DNA of 49,788 nt. It comes from Thermus scotoductus DSM 8553 (lineage in GTDB: Bacteria; Deinococcota; Deinococci; Deinococcales; Thermaceae). Numbering within the stretch: position 1 is the first letter of the stretch; every line of letters begins with the position of its first letter. Positions 8,500-16,932 of this stretch are shown here, one piece after another. The stretch is taken from the NCBI RefSeq assembly GCF_000381045.1, contig NZ_KB905733.1, positions 1 to 49,788 of the forward strand, in the 5' to 3' direction. The notes beneath the pieces are model-generated. The model did no database searches, was not told the origin of the DNA, and saw nothing but the letters and a program-made list of their open reading frames with translations. The position numbers and the translations under genes are program-made.

Positions 8500-8527
8500 T
8501 TGAGACGCTAGGGTTTCCCGGTATACT
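8500..8527 (+). promoter_or_regulatory. Promoter of mutS2, leaderless type
   Basis: TTGAGA at 8500-8505 and TATACT at 8522-8527 have a 16-bp spacer. The -10 box ends 8 nt before the GTG at 8536, so transcription should start at or next to the start codon. Confidence 0.7.
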
Positions 8528-8535
8528 GGACCTTT

Positions 8536-10776
8536 GTGCGGGATGTCCTCGAGGTCCTGGAGTTCCCCAAGGTCCGCGCCCTCCTGGCGGAAAGGGCCAA
8601 GACCCCCTTGGGGCGAAGGCTGGCCTTGGCCCTTGTCCCCCTCTCCCAGGAGGAGGCGGAAAGGCGCCACCAGCTAACCCAGGAGGCCTTAGCCTATCCC
8701 TACACCCTTCCCGAGGCGGGGGCCCTCGAGGAAGCCTACCAAAAAGCCCAAGGCGGGGCCAGGCTTTCGGGCCTCGAGCTCCTTAAAGGAGCCCAGGCCC
8801 TGGAGGAGGCCATAGCCCTCAAGGAGGAGCTTCTTCCCCTACAAAACCTCCTGAGCCAGGTGGCGGCGGGCATCGGGGACCACGGGGCCTTCCTCGCCAA
8901 GATCAGGAAAGCCCTGGACGAGGAAGGAGCCGTGCGGGATGAGGCAAGCCCCAAGCTTTTCGCCATCCGCCGGGAACTCAAGCCCCTGCGCCAACAGATC
9001 CTGGACAAACTCTACGCCCTCATGGACCGCCACCCCGAGGCGATCCAGGACCGGTTCGTCACCCTGCGCCGCGAGCGCTACTGTATCCCCGTGCGCGCGG
9101 GGATGGCCCAAAGGATTCCCGGCCTTCTCCTGGATGAGTCCGAATCCGGGGCCACCCTTTTCATAGAACCCCTTTCCGTGGTGAAGCTCAATAACCGCCT
9201 CCAAACCCTGCGCCTTCAGGAGGAGGAGGAGGTAAACCGCATCCTACGGGAGCTTTCCGAGGCCCTGGCGGCCGATGAGGAACTGTCCGGCACCCTTAAG
9301 GCCCTGGGCCTTCTGGACCTCGTCCAGGCCCAGGCAGCCCTGGCCCGGGATTTCGGGCTTAGCCGGCCCCGCTTCGGGGAAGCCTACGAGCTTTTCCAAG
9401 CCTTCCACCCCCTCATCCCCAATCCCGTCCCCAACTCCCTGGCCCTGGACGGGGAAAAGCGCCTCATCCTCATCTCCGGCCCCAACATGGGGGGAAAGAC
9501 GGCCCTCCTAAAAACCCTGGGCCTTGCGGTGCTCATGGCCCAGTCGGGGCTTTTCGTGGCGGCCAAGAAGGCCACCTTGGCCTGGCCCGACAGGGTCTTC
9601 GCCGACATCGGCGATGAGCAATCCCTTCAGGAAAACCTTTCCACCTTCGCCGGACACTTAAGAAGGCTCAAGGAGATGCTGGAAAGCGCCACGGCCCAAA
9701 GCCTGGTCCTCATCGACGAGCTGGGTAGCGGCACCGACCCCGAGGAGGGAGCCGCCCTTTCCCAGGCCATCCTGGAAGCCCTCCTGGAAAAAGGGGTCAA
9801 GGGCCTGGTCACCACCCACCTCTCCCCCCTGAAGGCCTTCGCCCAGGGGCGAGCGGGCATCCAAAACGCCTCCATGCGCTTTGACCTGGAGGGCCTGCGC
9901 CCCACCTACGAGCTGGTCCTGGGGGTGCCTGGGCGGAGCTACGCCCTAGCCATCGCCAGGAGGCTTTCCCTGCCCGAGGCGGTGCTGAAGCGGGCGGAAA
10001 GCCTTCTGCCCCAGGGGGGAAGGCTGGAAGCCCTCCTGGAGAAGCTGGAGGCGGAAAGGTTACGCCTGGAGGAGGAAAGAAACCAACTCCTCTCCCAGAT
10101 GGCCCAGGTGGAAGCCTTAAGGAAGCGGCTGGAGGAACGGGAAGCCCGTTTTGAGGAGGAGCGCTCGGAAAGGCTCAAGGCCCTGGAGGAGGAGATCCGC
10201 CAGAAGCTCCTAAAGGTGGAGGCCGAGCTCAAATCCCTCAAGGAAAAGGCCAAAACCCAAGGGAAAAAGGACGCCCTGCGGGAGCTTTTGGCCCTGAGGG
10301 AAAGGTATGCCAGGGCCACGCCCAAGGGTGCCTGGGAGGTGCCTAGGGGCCTCGAGGCGGGACAGATGGTGGAGATCCCCTCCCTGAGGCGTCAGGGAAG
10401 GCTTTTGGAGCTAAGGGGAGAGGAAGCCCTGGTCCAGGTGGGCCCGGTGAAGATGACGGTGAAGGCCAAGGAGCTCACCCCCCTTAAGGCCCAGGAAACC
10501 CCAAAGGCCATCGGCCTAAAACCGCGAAGGGAGGTGAAGGAGGTGGACCTCAGGGGGCTTACCGTGGAGGAAGCCCTCCTGGAGGTGGCCTCCGCCCTGG
10601 AGGAGGCCCGCGCCTTGGGCCTCCCCACCCTGCGCCTCCTTCACGGCAAGGGTACCGGAGCCCTAAGGCAGGCCATCCGCGAGGCCCTAAGGCGGGACAA
10701 ACGGGTGGAAACCTTCGCCGACGCCCCTCCCCACGAGGGCGGGCATGGGGTCACGGTGGTGGTGCTGAAGGGCTAG
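8536..10776 (+). CDS. mutS2: Endonuclease MutS2
   Basis: 746 residues. A helical lever/clamp region occupies the N-terminal 300 residues, and an ABC-type ATPase has its Walker A GPNMGGKT at 315-322 and LIDELGSGTDP as Walker B/signature. A long acidic-basic coiled coil follows (about 500-590), and a C-terminal Smr nuclease domain starts at VDLRGLTVEEAL (about 672) and contains LLHGKGTG. MutS2 proteins lack the mismatch-recognition domain. They act against homologous recombination intermediates and, in some bacteria, in rescue of collided ribosomes. The promoter at 8500-8527 indicates a leaderless mRNA with a GTG start. It converges on the thioesterase gene, ending within 4 nt of that stop. Confidence 0.95.
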   Translation: MRDVLEVLEFPKVRALLAERAKTPLGRRLALALVPLSQEEAERRHQLTQEALAYPYTLPEAGALEEAYQKAQGGARLSGLELLKGAQALEEAIALKEELLPLQNLLSQVAAGIGDHGAFLAKIRKALDEEGAVRDEASPKLFAIRRELKPLRQQILDKLYALMDRHPEAIQDRFVTLRRERYCIPVRAGMAQRIPGLLLDESESGATLFIEPLSVVKLNNRLQTLRLQEEEEVNRILRELSEALAADEELSGTLKALGLLDLVQAQAALARDFGLSRPRFGEAYELFQAFHPLIPNPVPNSLALDGEKRLILISGPNMGGKTALLKTLGLAVLMAQSGLFVAAKKATLAWPDRVFADIGDEQSLQENLSTFAGHLRRLKEMLESATAQSLVLIDELGSGTDPEEGAALSQAILEALLEKGVKGLVTTHLSPLKAFAQGRAGIQNASMRFDLEGLRPTYELVLGVPGRSYALAIARRLSLPEAVLKRAESLLPQGGRLEALLEKLEAERLRLEEERNQLLSQMAQVEALRKRLEEREARFEEERSERLKALEEEIRQKLLKVEAELKSLKEKAKTQGKKDALRELLALRERYARATPKGAWEVPRGLEAGQMVEIPSLRRQGRLLELRGEEALVQVGPVKMTVKAKELTPLKAQETPKAIGLKPRREVKEVDLRGLTVEEALLEVASALEEARALGLPTLRLLHGKGTGALRQAIREALRRDKRVETFADAPPHEGGHGVTVVVLKG

Positions 10777-11174
10777 AAGGAACGGCCTTCCAGGGCCTCT
10801 ATGCGCCCTCGGATGACCGGGGGCAAAGGAGCAGGCCTGCCTCCTTCCAGCCAAACCTGGACCGTCTTGCCCCGAGCAGCCTCCTCCCCCCTGGCCAGGA
10901 GGAGGTACTCCATGTCAAAGCTACTCCGCCCGATGCGCACCACCCGCACCCCCACCTCCACGGGATCCTCGAGGAAAACGGGCTTCAGAAAATCAACCTC
11001 CGCCCGGGCCAGGATGAAATGCCCCTTCTCCACCCAGTCCCTTTCCAATCTCTGGAAGTAAGCGGCGCGGGCCACCTCAAAGTAGGTGAGGTAGACCGCG
11101 TTATTCACATGCCCCAGGGCATCCAGGTCGCGGAAGCGCACCTGTATGGGTACGGATACGGGAAAACCCTCCAC
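10773..11174 (-). CDS. Hotdog-fold acyl-CoA thioesterase (4-hydroxybenzoyl-CoA thioesterase/YbgC type)
   Basis: A 133-residue hotdog protein with the characteristic N-terminal motif RFRDLDALGHVNNAVYLTYF, in which the Asp of DALGHVNN is the usual catalytic residue. It would hydrolyse acyl- or aroyl-CoA thioesters in the cytoplasm. The start is set at GTG 11174, because TATACT (minus strand, 11188-11183) ends 8 nt before it, matching the leaderless promoter of mutS2. A longer frame reaching 11234 would cross that promoter and the palindrome. The gene is divergent from pepF, and a perfect 16-bp palindrome lies between the two -10 boxes. It overlaps the mutS2 3' end by 4 nt. Confidence 0.88.
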   Translation of the reverse strand: MEGFPVSVPIQVRFRDLDALGHVNNAVYLTYFEVARAAYFQRLERDWVEKGHFILARAEVDFLKPVFLEDPVEVGVRVVRIGRSSFDMEYLLLARGEEAARGKTVQVWLEGGRPAPLPPVIRGRIEALEGRSF

Positions 11175-11194
11175 GAAGCCAGAGTATACCACGG

Positions 11195-11210
11195 CTGACC
11201 CGCGGGTCAG
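11195..11210. promoter_or_regulatory. Perfect 16-bp palindrome between divergent promoters (operator candidate)
   Basis: CTGACCCGCGGGTCAG is identical to its reverse complement. It lies between the minus-strand TATACT (11183-11188) of the thioesterase and the plus-strand TATAGT (11212-11217) of pepF, so it overlaps the -35 regions of both. The size and symmetry suit a dimeric repressor such as a TetR-type protein. The regulator is not in the window. Confidence 0.6.
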
Positions 11211-11223
11211 GTATAGTGGGGCC

Positions 11224-12912
11224 ATGGAAACCACGTGGGATCTAACCCCCCTTTTCCCCGGCCTGGAAAGCCCCGAGTTCCAGGCAGCCTGGGAAGGCGT
11301 GAGGAAGCGGATTGGTCAGCTCAAGGAGCAGGTGGACCAACAAGCCCCTCTAAAGGAGGTCCTGGCCTCCCTGGACGCCCTTTTGGAGGAATCCACCCCC
11401 CTTTGGGCCTACCTCTACGCCCGCTTCACCGCCGACACCACCGACGAGGCCGCCTTGGCCAAGCTCTCCGAGCTGGAGGTGCTCTTCCTGGACTTCGCCC
11501 GCCTAAGGCCCCGCCTCACCCGCTACCTGGCCCTGCAGGACCCCGAGGAGGCGGGGCCTTACCGCATCCTGGTGGAGGAGGCCCGGGAGGAAGCCCTGCA
11601 CATGATGCCCGAAGGAGAGGAGGTCTTGGCGGCGGAACTATCCCTCTCCGGACGCCAGGCCTGGTCCAAGCTCCACGAGAACCTCACCAGCCAGATCACC
11701 GCGGTAGTGGACGGGGAGGAGTTGCCCATCACCCAGGTGCGGAACCTCTACTTCCGCCCCGAGGAGGAGGTGCGCAAGAAGGCCTACCAGGCGGAGCTCA
11801 AAGCCTGGGAAGGCCACGAGGTGCCCCTGGCCTACGCCCTAAACGGGGTCAAGGGGGAAGCCTCTGTCCTGAACCGCAGGCGGGGCTACCGGGATGACCT
11901 CGAGCCCAGCCTGCACCGAAACCGCATCACCCGGAAGGCCCTCATGGCCCTCCTGGAAGCGGTACGGGAAAGCCTTCCCCTCTTCCACCGCTACTACCTC
12001 CTGAAGGCCAAGGCTCTGGGCAAGGAAAGGCTGGACTGGTGGGACCTCTTTGCCCCCATCGGAAAGGGCCGGCGCTGGAGCCTGGAGGAGGCCCGGGACT
12101 TCATCCGGGAAAAGCTCGCCACCCTGGTCCCGAACGCCGCTAAAGTGGCGGAAACCGCATTCCAAGAGCGCTGGATGGACCTCCTGCCCCGCAAGGGCAA
12201 GATCGGCGGGGCTTACTGCATGGGAAGGGGCGGGGGAAAAAGCCTCATCCTGGCCAACTACGAGGAAAGCTTTGAGTCGGTTTCCACCCTGGCCCACGAG
12301 CTGGGCCACGCCTACCACAACTTCGCCCTGGCCCGGGTGCCCGCCTCCTTGCGGGAGGTGCCCATGACCCTGGCGGAGACCGCCAGCATCATGAACGAAA
12401 CCCTGGTGGTGGAGGCGGCCCTTAAGGAAGTCTCCCCGGAAGAGGGGCTTCTCATCCTGGACGCCTACCTGCAAGGAGCGGCCCAGGTGGTGGTGGACAT
12501 CTATAGCCGCTTCCTCTTTGAGTCCTGGGTCTTTGAGGGAAGGAAGGCCCGGGAGCTTTCCCCCAGGGAGTTCAAGGAGCTCATGCTGAAGGCTCAGAAG
12601 GAGGCCTACGGGGAGGTCCTCGCCACCCACCATGCCTACATGTGGGCGGTGAAGGGGCACTACTACGGCTCCGACTTCTACAACTACCCCTACACCTTCG
12701 GCCTCCTCTTCGGCTTGGCCGTGTACCAGGAGGCCAAGGAGGACCCGGGCTTTGCCGGGCGCTACGAGGAGCTTCTGGCCACCTCGGGCATGTACCGGGC
12801 CAAGGAGCTGGCGGCCCGCTACGGCTTTGACCTGGAAAGCCCCGCCTTCTGGCGAAGGGGGTTTGCGGTTCTGGCCGAGAAGGTGGAGGAGCTGGAGAGG
12901 AGGCTTGCCTAG
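11224..12912 (+). CDS. pepF: Oligoendopeptidase F (M3 family metallopeptidase)
   Basis: 562 residues. The zinc-binding HELGH motif is at 358-362, with a downstream glutamate in the segment ETASIMNE as third ligand. This is a cytoplasmic peptidase of the M3B family that cleaves oligopeptides of moderate length. ATG 11224 is chosen rather than an in-frame ATG at 11146, because TATAGT (11212-11217) ends 6 nt before it and the upstream extension would overlap the divergent thioesterase gene. The 3' end is followed by an 8-bp hairpin and a short T-run before arsC. Confidence 0.94.
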   Translation: METTWDLTPLFPGLESPEFQAAWEGVRKRIGQLKEQVDQQAPLKEVLASLDALLEESTPLWAYLYARFTADTTDEAALAKLSELEVLFLDFARLRPRLTRYLALQDPEEAGPYRILVEEAREEALHMMPEGEEVLAAELSLSGRQAWSKLHENLTSQITAVVDGEELPITQVRNLYFRPEEEVRKKAYQAELKAWEGHEVPLAYALNGVKGEASVLNRRRGYRDDLEPSLHRNRITRKALMALLEAVRESLPLFHRYYLLKAKALGKERLDWWDLFAPIGKGRRWSLEEARDFIREKLATLVPNAAKVAETAFQERWMDLLPRKGKIGGAYCMGRGGGKSLILANYEESFESVSTLAHELGHAYHNFALARVPASLREVPMTLAETASIMNETLVVEAALKEVSPEEGLLILDAYLQGAAQVVVDIYSRFLFESWVFEGRKARELSPREFKELMLKAQKEAYGEVLATHHAYMWAVKGHYYGSDFYNYPYTFGLLFGLAVYQEAKEDPGFAGRYEELLATSGMYRAKELAARYGFDLESPAFWRRGFAVLAEKVEELERRLA

Positions 12913-12939
12913 CCCAGCCGGGCACCTTCCTGACCGTCC

Positions 12940-12965
12940 CCTGACCTGGGGAAGGTCAGGTTTAT
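12940..12965 (+). terminator. Hairpin between pepF and arsC (terminator or operator)
   Basis: CCTGACCT (12940-12947) and AGGTCAGG (12953-12960) form a perfect 8-bp stem with a 5-nt loop followed by TTTAT, which fits a short intrinsic terminator of pepF. It contains the same CTGACC/GGTCAG half-sites as the palindrome upstream of pepF, with a different spacing, so a regulatory site for arsC is an alternative. Confidence 0.5.
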
Positions 12966-12968
12966 AGG

Positions 12969-13421
12969 ATGCGCCTTTTGGTTCTTTGCACCCACAACTC
13001 CGCCCGCAGCCAGATGGCGGAGGGCTGGCTCCGGCACTGGGCCAGGGAAATGGGAGTGGACCTCGAGGTCCACTCCGCCGGCACGGAAAAGACCTTCGTC
13101 AAGGAGGAGGCCAAGAGGGCGATGGCCGAGGTGGGGATTGACCCCACGGGGCACTTCTCCAAAACCCTTTTTGAGCTCCCCGATCCCTGGAACTTCCACC
13201 TGGTTCTCACCGTGTGCGATGCCGCCAAGGAGGCCTGCCCCGCCTACCCGGCCAAGACGGAAAAGCGCCACGTCTCCTTCCCCGACCCCTCGGGGAAACC
13301 CGTGGAGGAATGGCGCCGGGTGCGGGACGCCCTGGGCCAGATGAGCCGCTACCTGGTGGAAAACCTGAAAAGGGGGCGCATCCCCACCGATGAGGAGCTA
13401 AGGGAGGCCTCAGGCCTCTAA
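12969..13421 (+). CDS. arsC: Arsenate reductase, thioredoxin-coupled type (LMW phosphatase fold)
   Basis: 150 residues. The P-loop CTHNSAR starts at C7 and matches the CX5R loop of low-molecular-weight phosphatases; two further cysteines, C83 and C90 in VCDAAKEAC, complete the cysteine relay of thioredoxin-dependent arsenate reductases. The enzyme reduces arsenate to arsenite, and family members can also have weak phosphatase activity. It starts 8 nt after the upstream hairpin, with TTTATAGG immediately before the ATG, so the transcript is probably leaderless. No arsenite pump or ArsR gene is adjacent. It overlaps menG tail to tail by 12 nt. Confidence 0.9.
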   Translation: MRLLVLCTHNSARSQMAEGWLRHWAREMGVDLEVHSAGTEKTFVKEEAKRAMAEVGIDPTGHFSKTLFELPDPWNFHLVLTVCDAAKEACPAYPAKTEKRHVSFPDPSGKPVEEWRRVRDALGQMSRYLVENLKRGRIPTDEELREASGL

Positions 13422-14117
13422 GTCCCCCACGTGGATGGCCGCCACCCCGAAGGTAAGGAGTTCGTAGCGCACCTTGAAGCCCGCCTCCTCCATCATGCCC
13501 TTTAAGGCTTCCGGCGGGGGAAAGGCCTCCACGCTTTCCGGCAGGTAGCGGTAGGCCCCGAAGCTACCCGAGATCACCCCCCCCAGGAAGGGAAGAAGCC
13601 TCTGGAAGTAAACCCGGTAAACCAGGCCAAAGACCCCCCTGGGAGGCGGGGGAAACTCCAGGATGACCAGCCGCCCCCCCGGGGCCAGGACCCGGCGGAG
13701 CTCGAAAAGAGCCTTACGGTAGTCGGCGAAGTTGCGGAAACCGAAGGCGATGGTGATGGCCTCAAAGCTCCCTTGGGGAAAAGGCAGGGACAGGGCATCG
13801 GCTTCCAGAAACTCCACCGCAAGGCCCTGCGCCCGGGCTTTCCTGCGGGCGATCTCCAGCATGGGCAGGGCGAAGTCCGCCCCCACCACCTGAGCCGTGG
13901 GCGCCTTCCTCTTCAACATAAGGGCCAGGTCTCCCGTACCCGTGGCCAGGTCCAGGATGCGCCCGGGATTTTTTTCCAAAGCCAGGGCCACCGCCCGCCT
14001 GCGCCAGCGAAGATCGGCGCCAAAGGAAAGAAGCCGGTTCAAAAGGTCGTAGCGGGGAGCGATCTCCGCAAACATGCGCCGCACCCGCTCGGCCTTTTCC
14101 CGGGGAGAAACCTCCAC
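13410..14117 (-). CDS. menG: Demethylmenaquinone methyltransferase
   Basis: 235 residues of the UbiE/MenG family. The N terminus has RMFAEIAPRYDLLNRLLSFG, SAM motif I is LDLATGTGDLAL, and the typical FGFRNFADYRKAL follows. It carries out the C-methylation that completes menaquinone, the quinone of Thermus respiration and a substrate of the bc complex encoded at 29.4-32.5 kb. The GTG start lies 6 nt after a minus-strand TAGACT box (14129-14124), so the mRNA is probably leaderless. It is divergent from the permease operon that starts at 14178. Confidence 0.93.
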   Translation of the reverse strand: MEVSPREKAERVRRMFAEIAPRYDLLNRLLSFGADLRWRRRAVALALEKNPGRILDLATGTGDLALMLKRKAPTAQVVGADFALPMLEIARRKARAQGLAVEFLEADALSLPFPQGSFEAITIAFGFRNFADYRKALFELRRVLAPGGRLVILEFPPPPRGVFGLVYRVYFQRLLPFLGGVISGSFGAYRYLPESVEAFPPPEALKGMMEEAGFKVRYELLTFGVAAIHVGDLEA

Positions 14118-14177
14118 GAAAGAAGTCTAGCACGGCCCGGGGCCGTAGACCTACGGGACTAGGGTACAATCGTGGGC

Positions 14178-16010
14178 GTGTGGAAGGACCGTAAGCGCCT
14201 GGGAATCCTGGTGGCCCTGGGGGGAGGGGTTCTCCTCCTTCTCTGGTACCTGGCGCCCTGGGCGGTACCCCATCGTCTTTTTGGCGGGGAAGGCGTGCTT
14301 CTAAGCCCCTTCGGCCACCATCTCCCCCAGGGAACCTTGCCCCCGGGCTACGGGGACGGCTGGCTTTGGGGTGTCTTCTATCCCTCCCTGGCCTGGCTGG
14401 CTTTCACCCTGGTCCTGGCCTGGACTCCCAAGCCCGCCCGGAAGCTTTTCCTCATGGGGATCCTGGGCCTGGGCCTCTTCCTCCTCACCTACCTTCTCTT
14501 CCAAGCCAGCGTGGCCCAGGTGAACGCGGGTGCGGAAAGGCCCATCCTCAGGCGGTACAGCCTGGGGCTTGGCAGCTACGCCACCTTGGCCTATAGCCTC
14601 TACCTCCTCCTTCTGGCCCGGCTTTTCTCCCCTGGAGGGGTGGCCTTTCTGGTGCGCCGCCGGGGGGTGGTGGTGCCCCTCTTCTCCCTCCTCCTGGCCT
14701 CCTTGTTGGGCGGCGTCATCGTGGCGGTGATGAAGAGGGCACCGGGGGAAGCCCAGACCCTAAGGGAAGCCTGGATGCTGAAGCTGGACCTCATCACCTA
14801 CACCTACCAGCTCCTCTATAGCCCCTTGGTCAACCCCTCGGGCTTCCTGCAAAGCCTCCTCCTGGCTACTCCCCTGATCTTCACCGGCTTAGCCGTGGCC
14901 TTAGGCTTCCGCGGGGGGCTTTTCAACATCGGGGCCCCGGGGCAGCTCATCCTGGGGGCCATCGCCGCCATGCTGGTGGGGGTGTACCTGCCAGGGCCCA
15001 GGTGGCTGGTACTGCCCCTCGCCATCCTGGCCGCCGGTTTGGCCGGGGGGCTATGGGGTGCCCTGCCCGGCTGGCTTAAAGCCCGCTTCGGAGCCCACGA
15101 GGTGATCAACACCATCATGCTGAACTACATCGCCGCAAGCCTCTTCCTCTTCCTTATCTCCTCCAACGAGTACAAGTTCTTCGGCAACACCCTGTACCTT
15201 CCCTTCAAGTACCCCGGATACGAGGCCCGGAGCTACGAGATCCGACCAGAGGCCCGCATCCCCCACTGGACCGAGCTTTTGGCCCCAGGGGGGGAGCTTT
15301 CCTTCGCCCTGCCCTTGGCCCTCCTCCTGGGCTTCCTGGGCTACTTCCTTACCAGGAAAAGCCTGGGCCACCGGGTGCTCCTGGGCCCCCTGGCCGGGGT
15401 GGTGGGGTACTTGGTGGGGGGCCTTCTTCCGGGGCCTGCGGTGAACTTCGGCCCCGACCTCACCTCGGTGCGGCTCAACGGGGCCTTCCTTTTGGCCCTT
15501 TTGGCCCTTCTCTTCTTCCACTTCTACGTCTTCCGCACCGTGGGAGGGTACGAGCTTAGGGCCATGGGCCTGGCCCCCAAGGCGGCGGAGTACGGGGGGG
15601 TGCTGGCCGGGCGGAAGATGGTCCTCATCATGTTTCTGGCAGGGGCCTTGGCGGGTCTGGCCGCCACCCACTACGTGCTGGGCGGGGGGATTGACGAGTA
15701 CCGCCTGAAGCAATCCCTTCCCTATTCCGTGGGCTTTGACGGCATCGCCGTGGCCCTGATGGGCCAGAACACCCCCTTGGGGGTGGGCCTCGCCGCCTGG
15801 CTTTTCGGCATCCTCCTCACCGGGGGGTTGCAGGTGAACCTGCAGCTCGGCATCAGCCGGGAACTGGTGGCGGTGCTTCAGGCCTTGATCGTGCTCTTCA
15901 TCGCCGCAGGGGGCTTTTTGCCCCGCTACTTCACCGACCCCCTGCGAGCAGCCGAGGTGGAGCTTAGGGAAGAAAGCCGAAAGCGAGAGGAAAGGGAGGA
16001 GACCCCATGA
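14178..16010 (+). CDS. ABC transporter permease, BMP/nucleoside type, first subunit
   Basis: 610 residues, very hydrophobic, belonging to the BPD_transp_2 group. The recognisable core includes FRGGLFNIGAPGQLILG and HEVINTIMLNYIA. Family members of this two-permease type import nucleosides or related compounds with a BMP-like lipoprotein and a double ATPase. The protein is much longer than the usual 350-370 residues: about 200 residues of extra membrane segments precede the core, and there is an internal hydrophobic insertion near residues 370-450. GTG 14178 is preferred over GTG 14172, because TACAAT (14165-14170) then ends 7 nt upstream. The next permease gene overlaps by 4 nt. Confidence 0.88.
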   Translation: MWKDRKRLGILVALGGGVLLLLWYLAPWAVPHRLFGGEGVLLSPFGHHLPQGTLPPGYGDGWLWGVFYPSLAWLAFTLVLAWTPKPARKLFLMGILGLGLFLLTYLLFQASVAQVNAGAERPILRRYSLGLGSYATLAYSLYLLLLARLFSPGGVAFLVRRRGVVVPLFSLLLASLLGGVIVAVMKRAPGEAQTLREAWMLKLDLITYTYQLLYSPLVNPSGFLQSLLLATPLIFTGLAVALGFRGGLFNIGAPGQLILGAIAAMLVGVYLPGPRWLVLPLAILAAGLAGGLWGALPGWLKARFGAHEVINTIMLNYIAASLFLFLISSNEYKFFGNTLYLPFKYPGYEARSYEIRPEARIPHWTELLAPGGELSFALPLALLLGFLGYFLTRKSLGHRVLLGPLAGVVGYLVGGLLPGPAVNFGPDLTSVRLNGAFLLALLALLFFHFYVFRTVGGYELRAMGLAPKAAEYGGVLAGRKMVLIMFLAGALAGLAATHYVLGGGIDEYRLKQSLPYSVGFDGIAVALMGQNTPLGVGLAAWLFGILLTGGLQVNLQLGISRELVAVLQALIVLFIAAGGFLPRYFTDPLRAAEVELREESRKREEREETP

Positions 16011-16930
16011 ACCTGGACGCTGCCTTTTGGATCGCCCTCTTCTTTTCCACCCTGCGCCAGACCACGCCCCTTTTGCTCACCGCCTTGGGGGGCATGTTCT
16101 CCGAGCGAAGCGGCGTGGTGAACATCGCCCTCGAGGGCATCATCCTCTTCGGAGCCCTCACCGCCGCGGTGGTGGTGGAAAGGGTGGAACACACCTTAGG
16201 CCCCGGCCCCCATCCCTGGCTTCCCTGGCTTGGGGTCCTAAGCGCCATGCTGGTGGGAGGGCTGGTGGCCCTGGTGCATGCGGTGGTCTCCATCAAATAC
16301 CGGGCCGACCAGATCATCAGCGCCACCGCCATCAACCTCCTGGCCCTGGGAGCCCCCAGCCTGGTGCTCACCTACTTCTACGGCAACGCCACCAACTCCA
16401 AGGAGGTGGTAAACCGCCTGCCCCTTTGGGGCTCCGAGGGTTTTGCCCTTTCCCCCTTGGTCTACCTGGCCTTCCTCCTGGTCCCCCTAAGCTGGTGGGT
16501 CCTCTTCAAGACCCCCTTCGGCCTGCGCCTCAGGGCCGTGGGCGAGCATCCCGAAGCCGCCGACACCCTGGGGATCAACGTGTACCGCATGCGCTACATC
16601 GGGGTGGTGCTCTCCGGAGTTTTGGCCGGCCTCGCCGGGGCCTATCTGGCCATCGGCTTCCTCAACCAGTTCGTGCGGGGCATGTCGGCGGGAATGGGGT
16701 TCATCTCCCTGGCAGCCATGATCTTCGGGAAGTGGCACCCCTTGGGTATCCTTTTCTCCACCCTGCTCTTCGGCTTCGCCAGCGCCTTGGCCATCCAGCT
16801 TCAGGGCACGGAGATCCTGCCTGCGGTCTTGGTGCAGGCCTTCCCCTACGTGGTCACCGTTCTGGTGCTGGCGGGCTTCATGGGCAAGAGCCGACCCCCG
16901 GCGGCGGTGGGAAGGCCCTACGAGAAGTAG
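16007..16930 (+). CDS. ABC transporter permease, BMP/nucleoside type, second subunit
   Basis: 307 residues with about eight membrane segments. Motifs include SGVVNIALEGIILFGA near the N terminus and LRAVGEHPEAADTLGINVYRMRY in the middle, both typical of YufQ/NupC-like permeases that pair with the preceding larger subunit. The ATG overlaps the upstream stop as ATGA and has GGGAGGAG before it, so the two subunits are translationally coupled. Neither the ATPase nor the BMP lipoprotein gene follows; the next gene is on the other strand. They must lie elsewhere. Confidence 0.92.
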   Translation: MNLDAAFWIALFFSTLRQTTPLLLTALGGMFSERSGVVNIALEGIILFGALTAAVVVERVEHTLGPGPHPWLPWLGVLSAMLVGGLVALVHAVVSIKYRADQIISATAINLLALGAPSLVLTYFYGNATNSKEVVNRLPLWGSEGFALSPLVYLAFLLVPLSWWVLFKTPFGLRLRAVGEHPEAADTLGINVYRMRYIGVVLSGVLAGLAGAYLAIGFLNQFVRGMSAGMGFISLAAMIFGKWHPLGILFSTLLFGFASALAIQLQGTEILPAVLVQAFPYVVTVLVLAGFMGKSRPPAAVGRPYEK

Positions 16931-16932
16931 GC

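Noticed and set aside
11839-12660. 273-codon minus-strand frame inside pepF
   Set aside because: Antisense of the catalytic domain including the zinc motif; no start signal or family.
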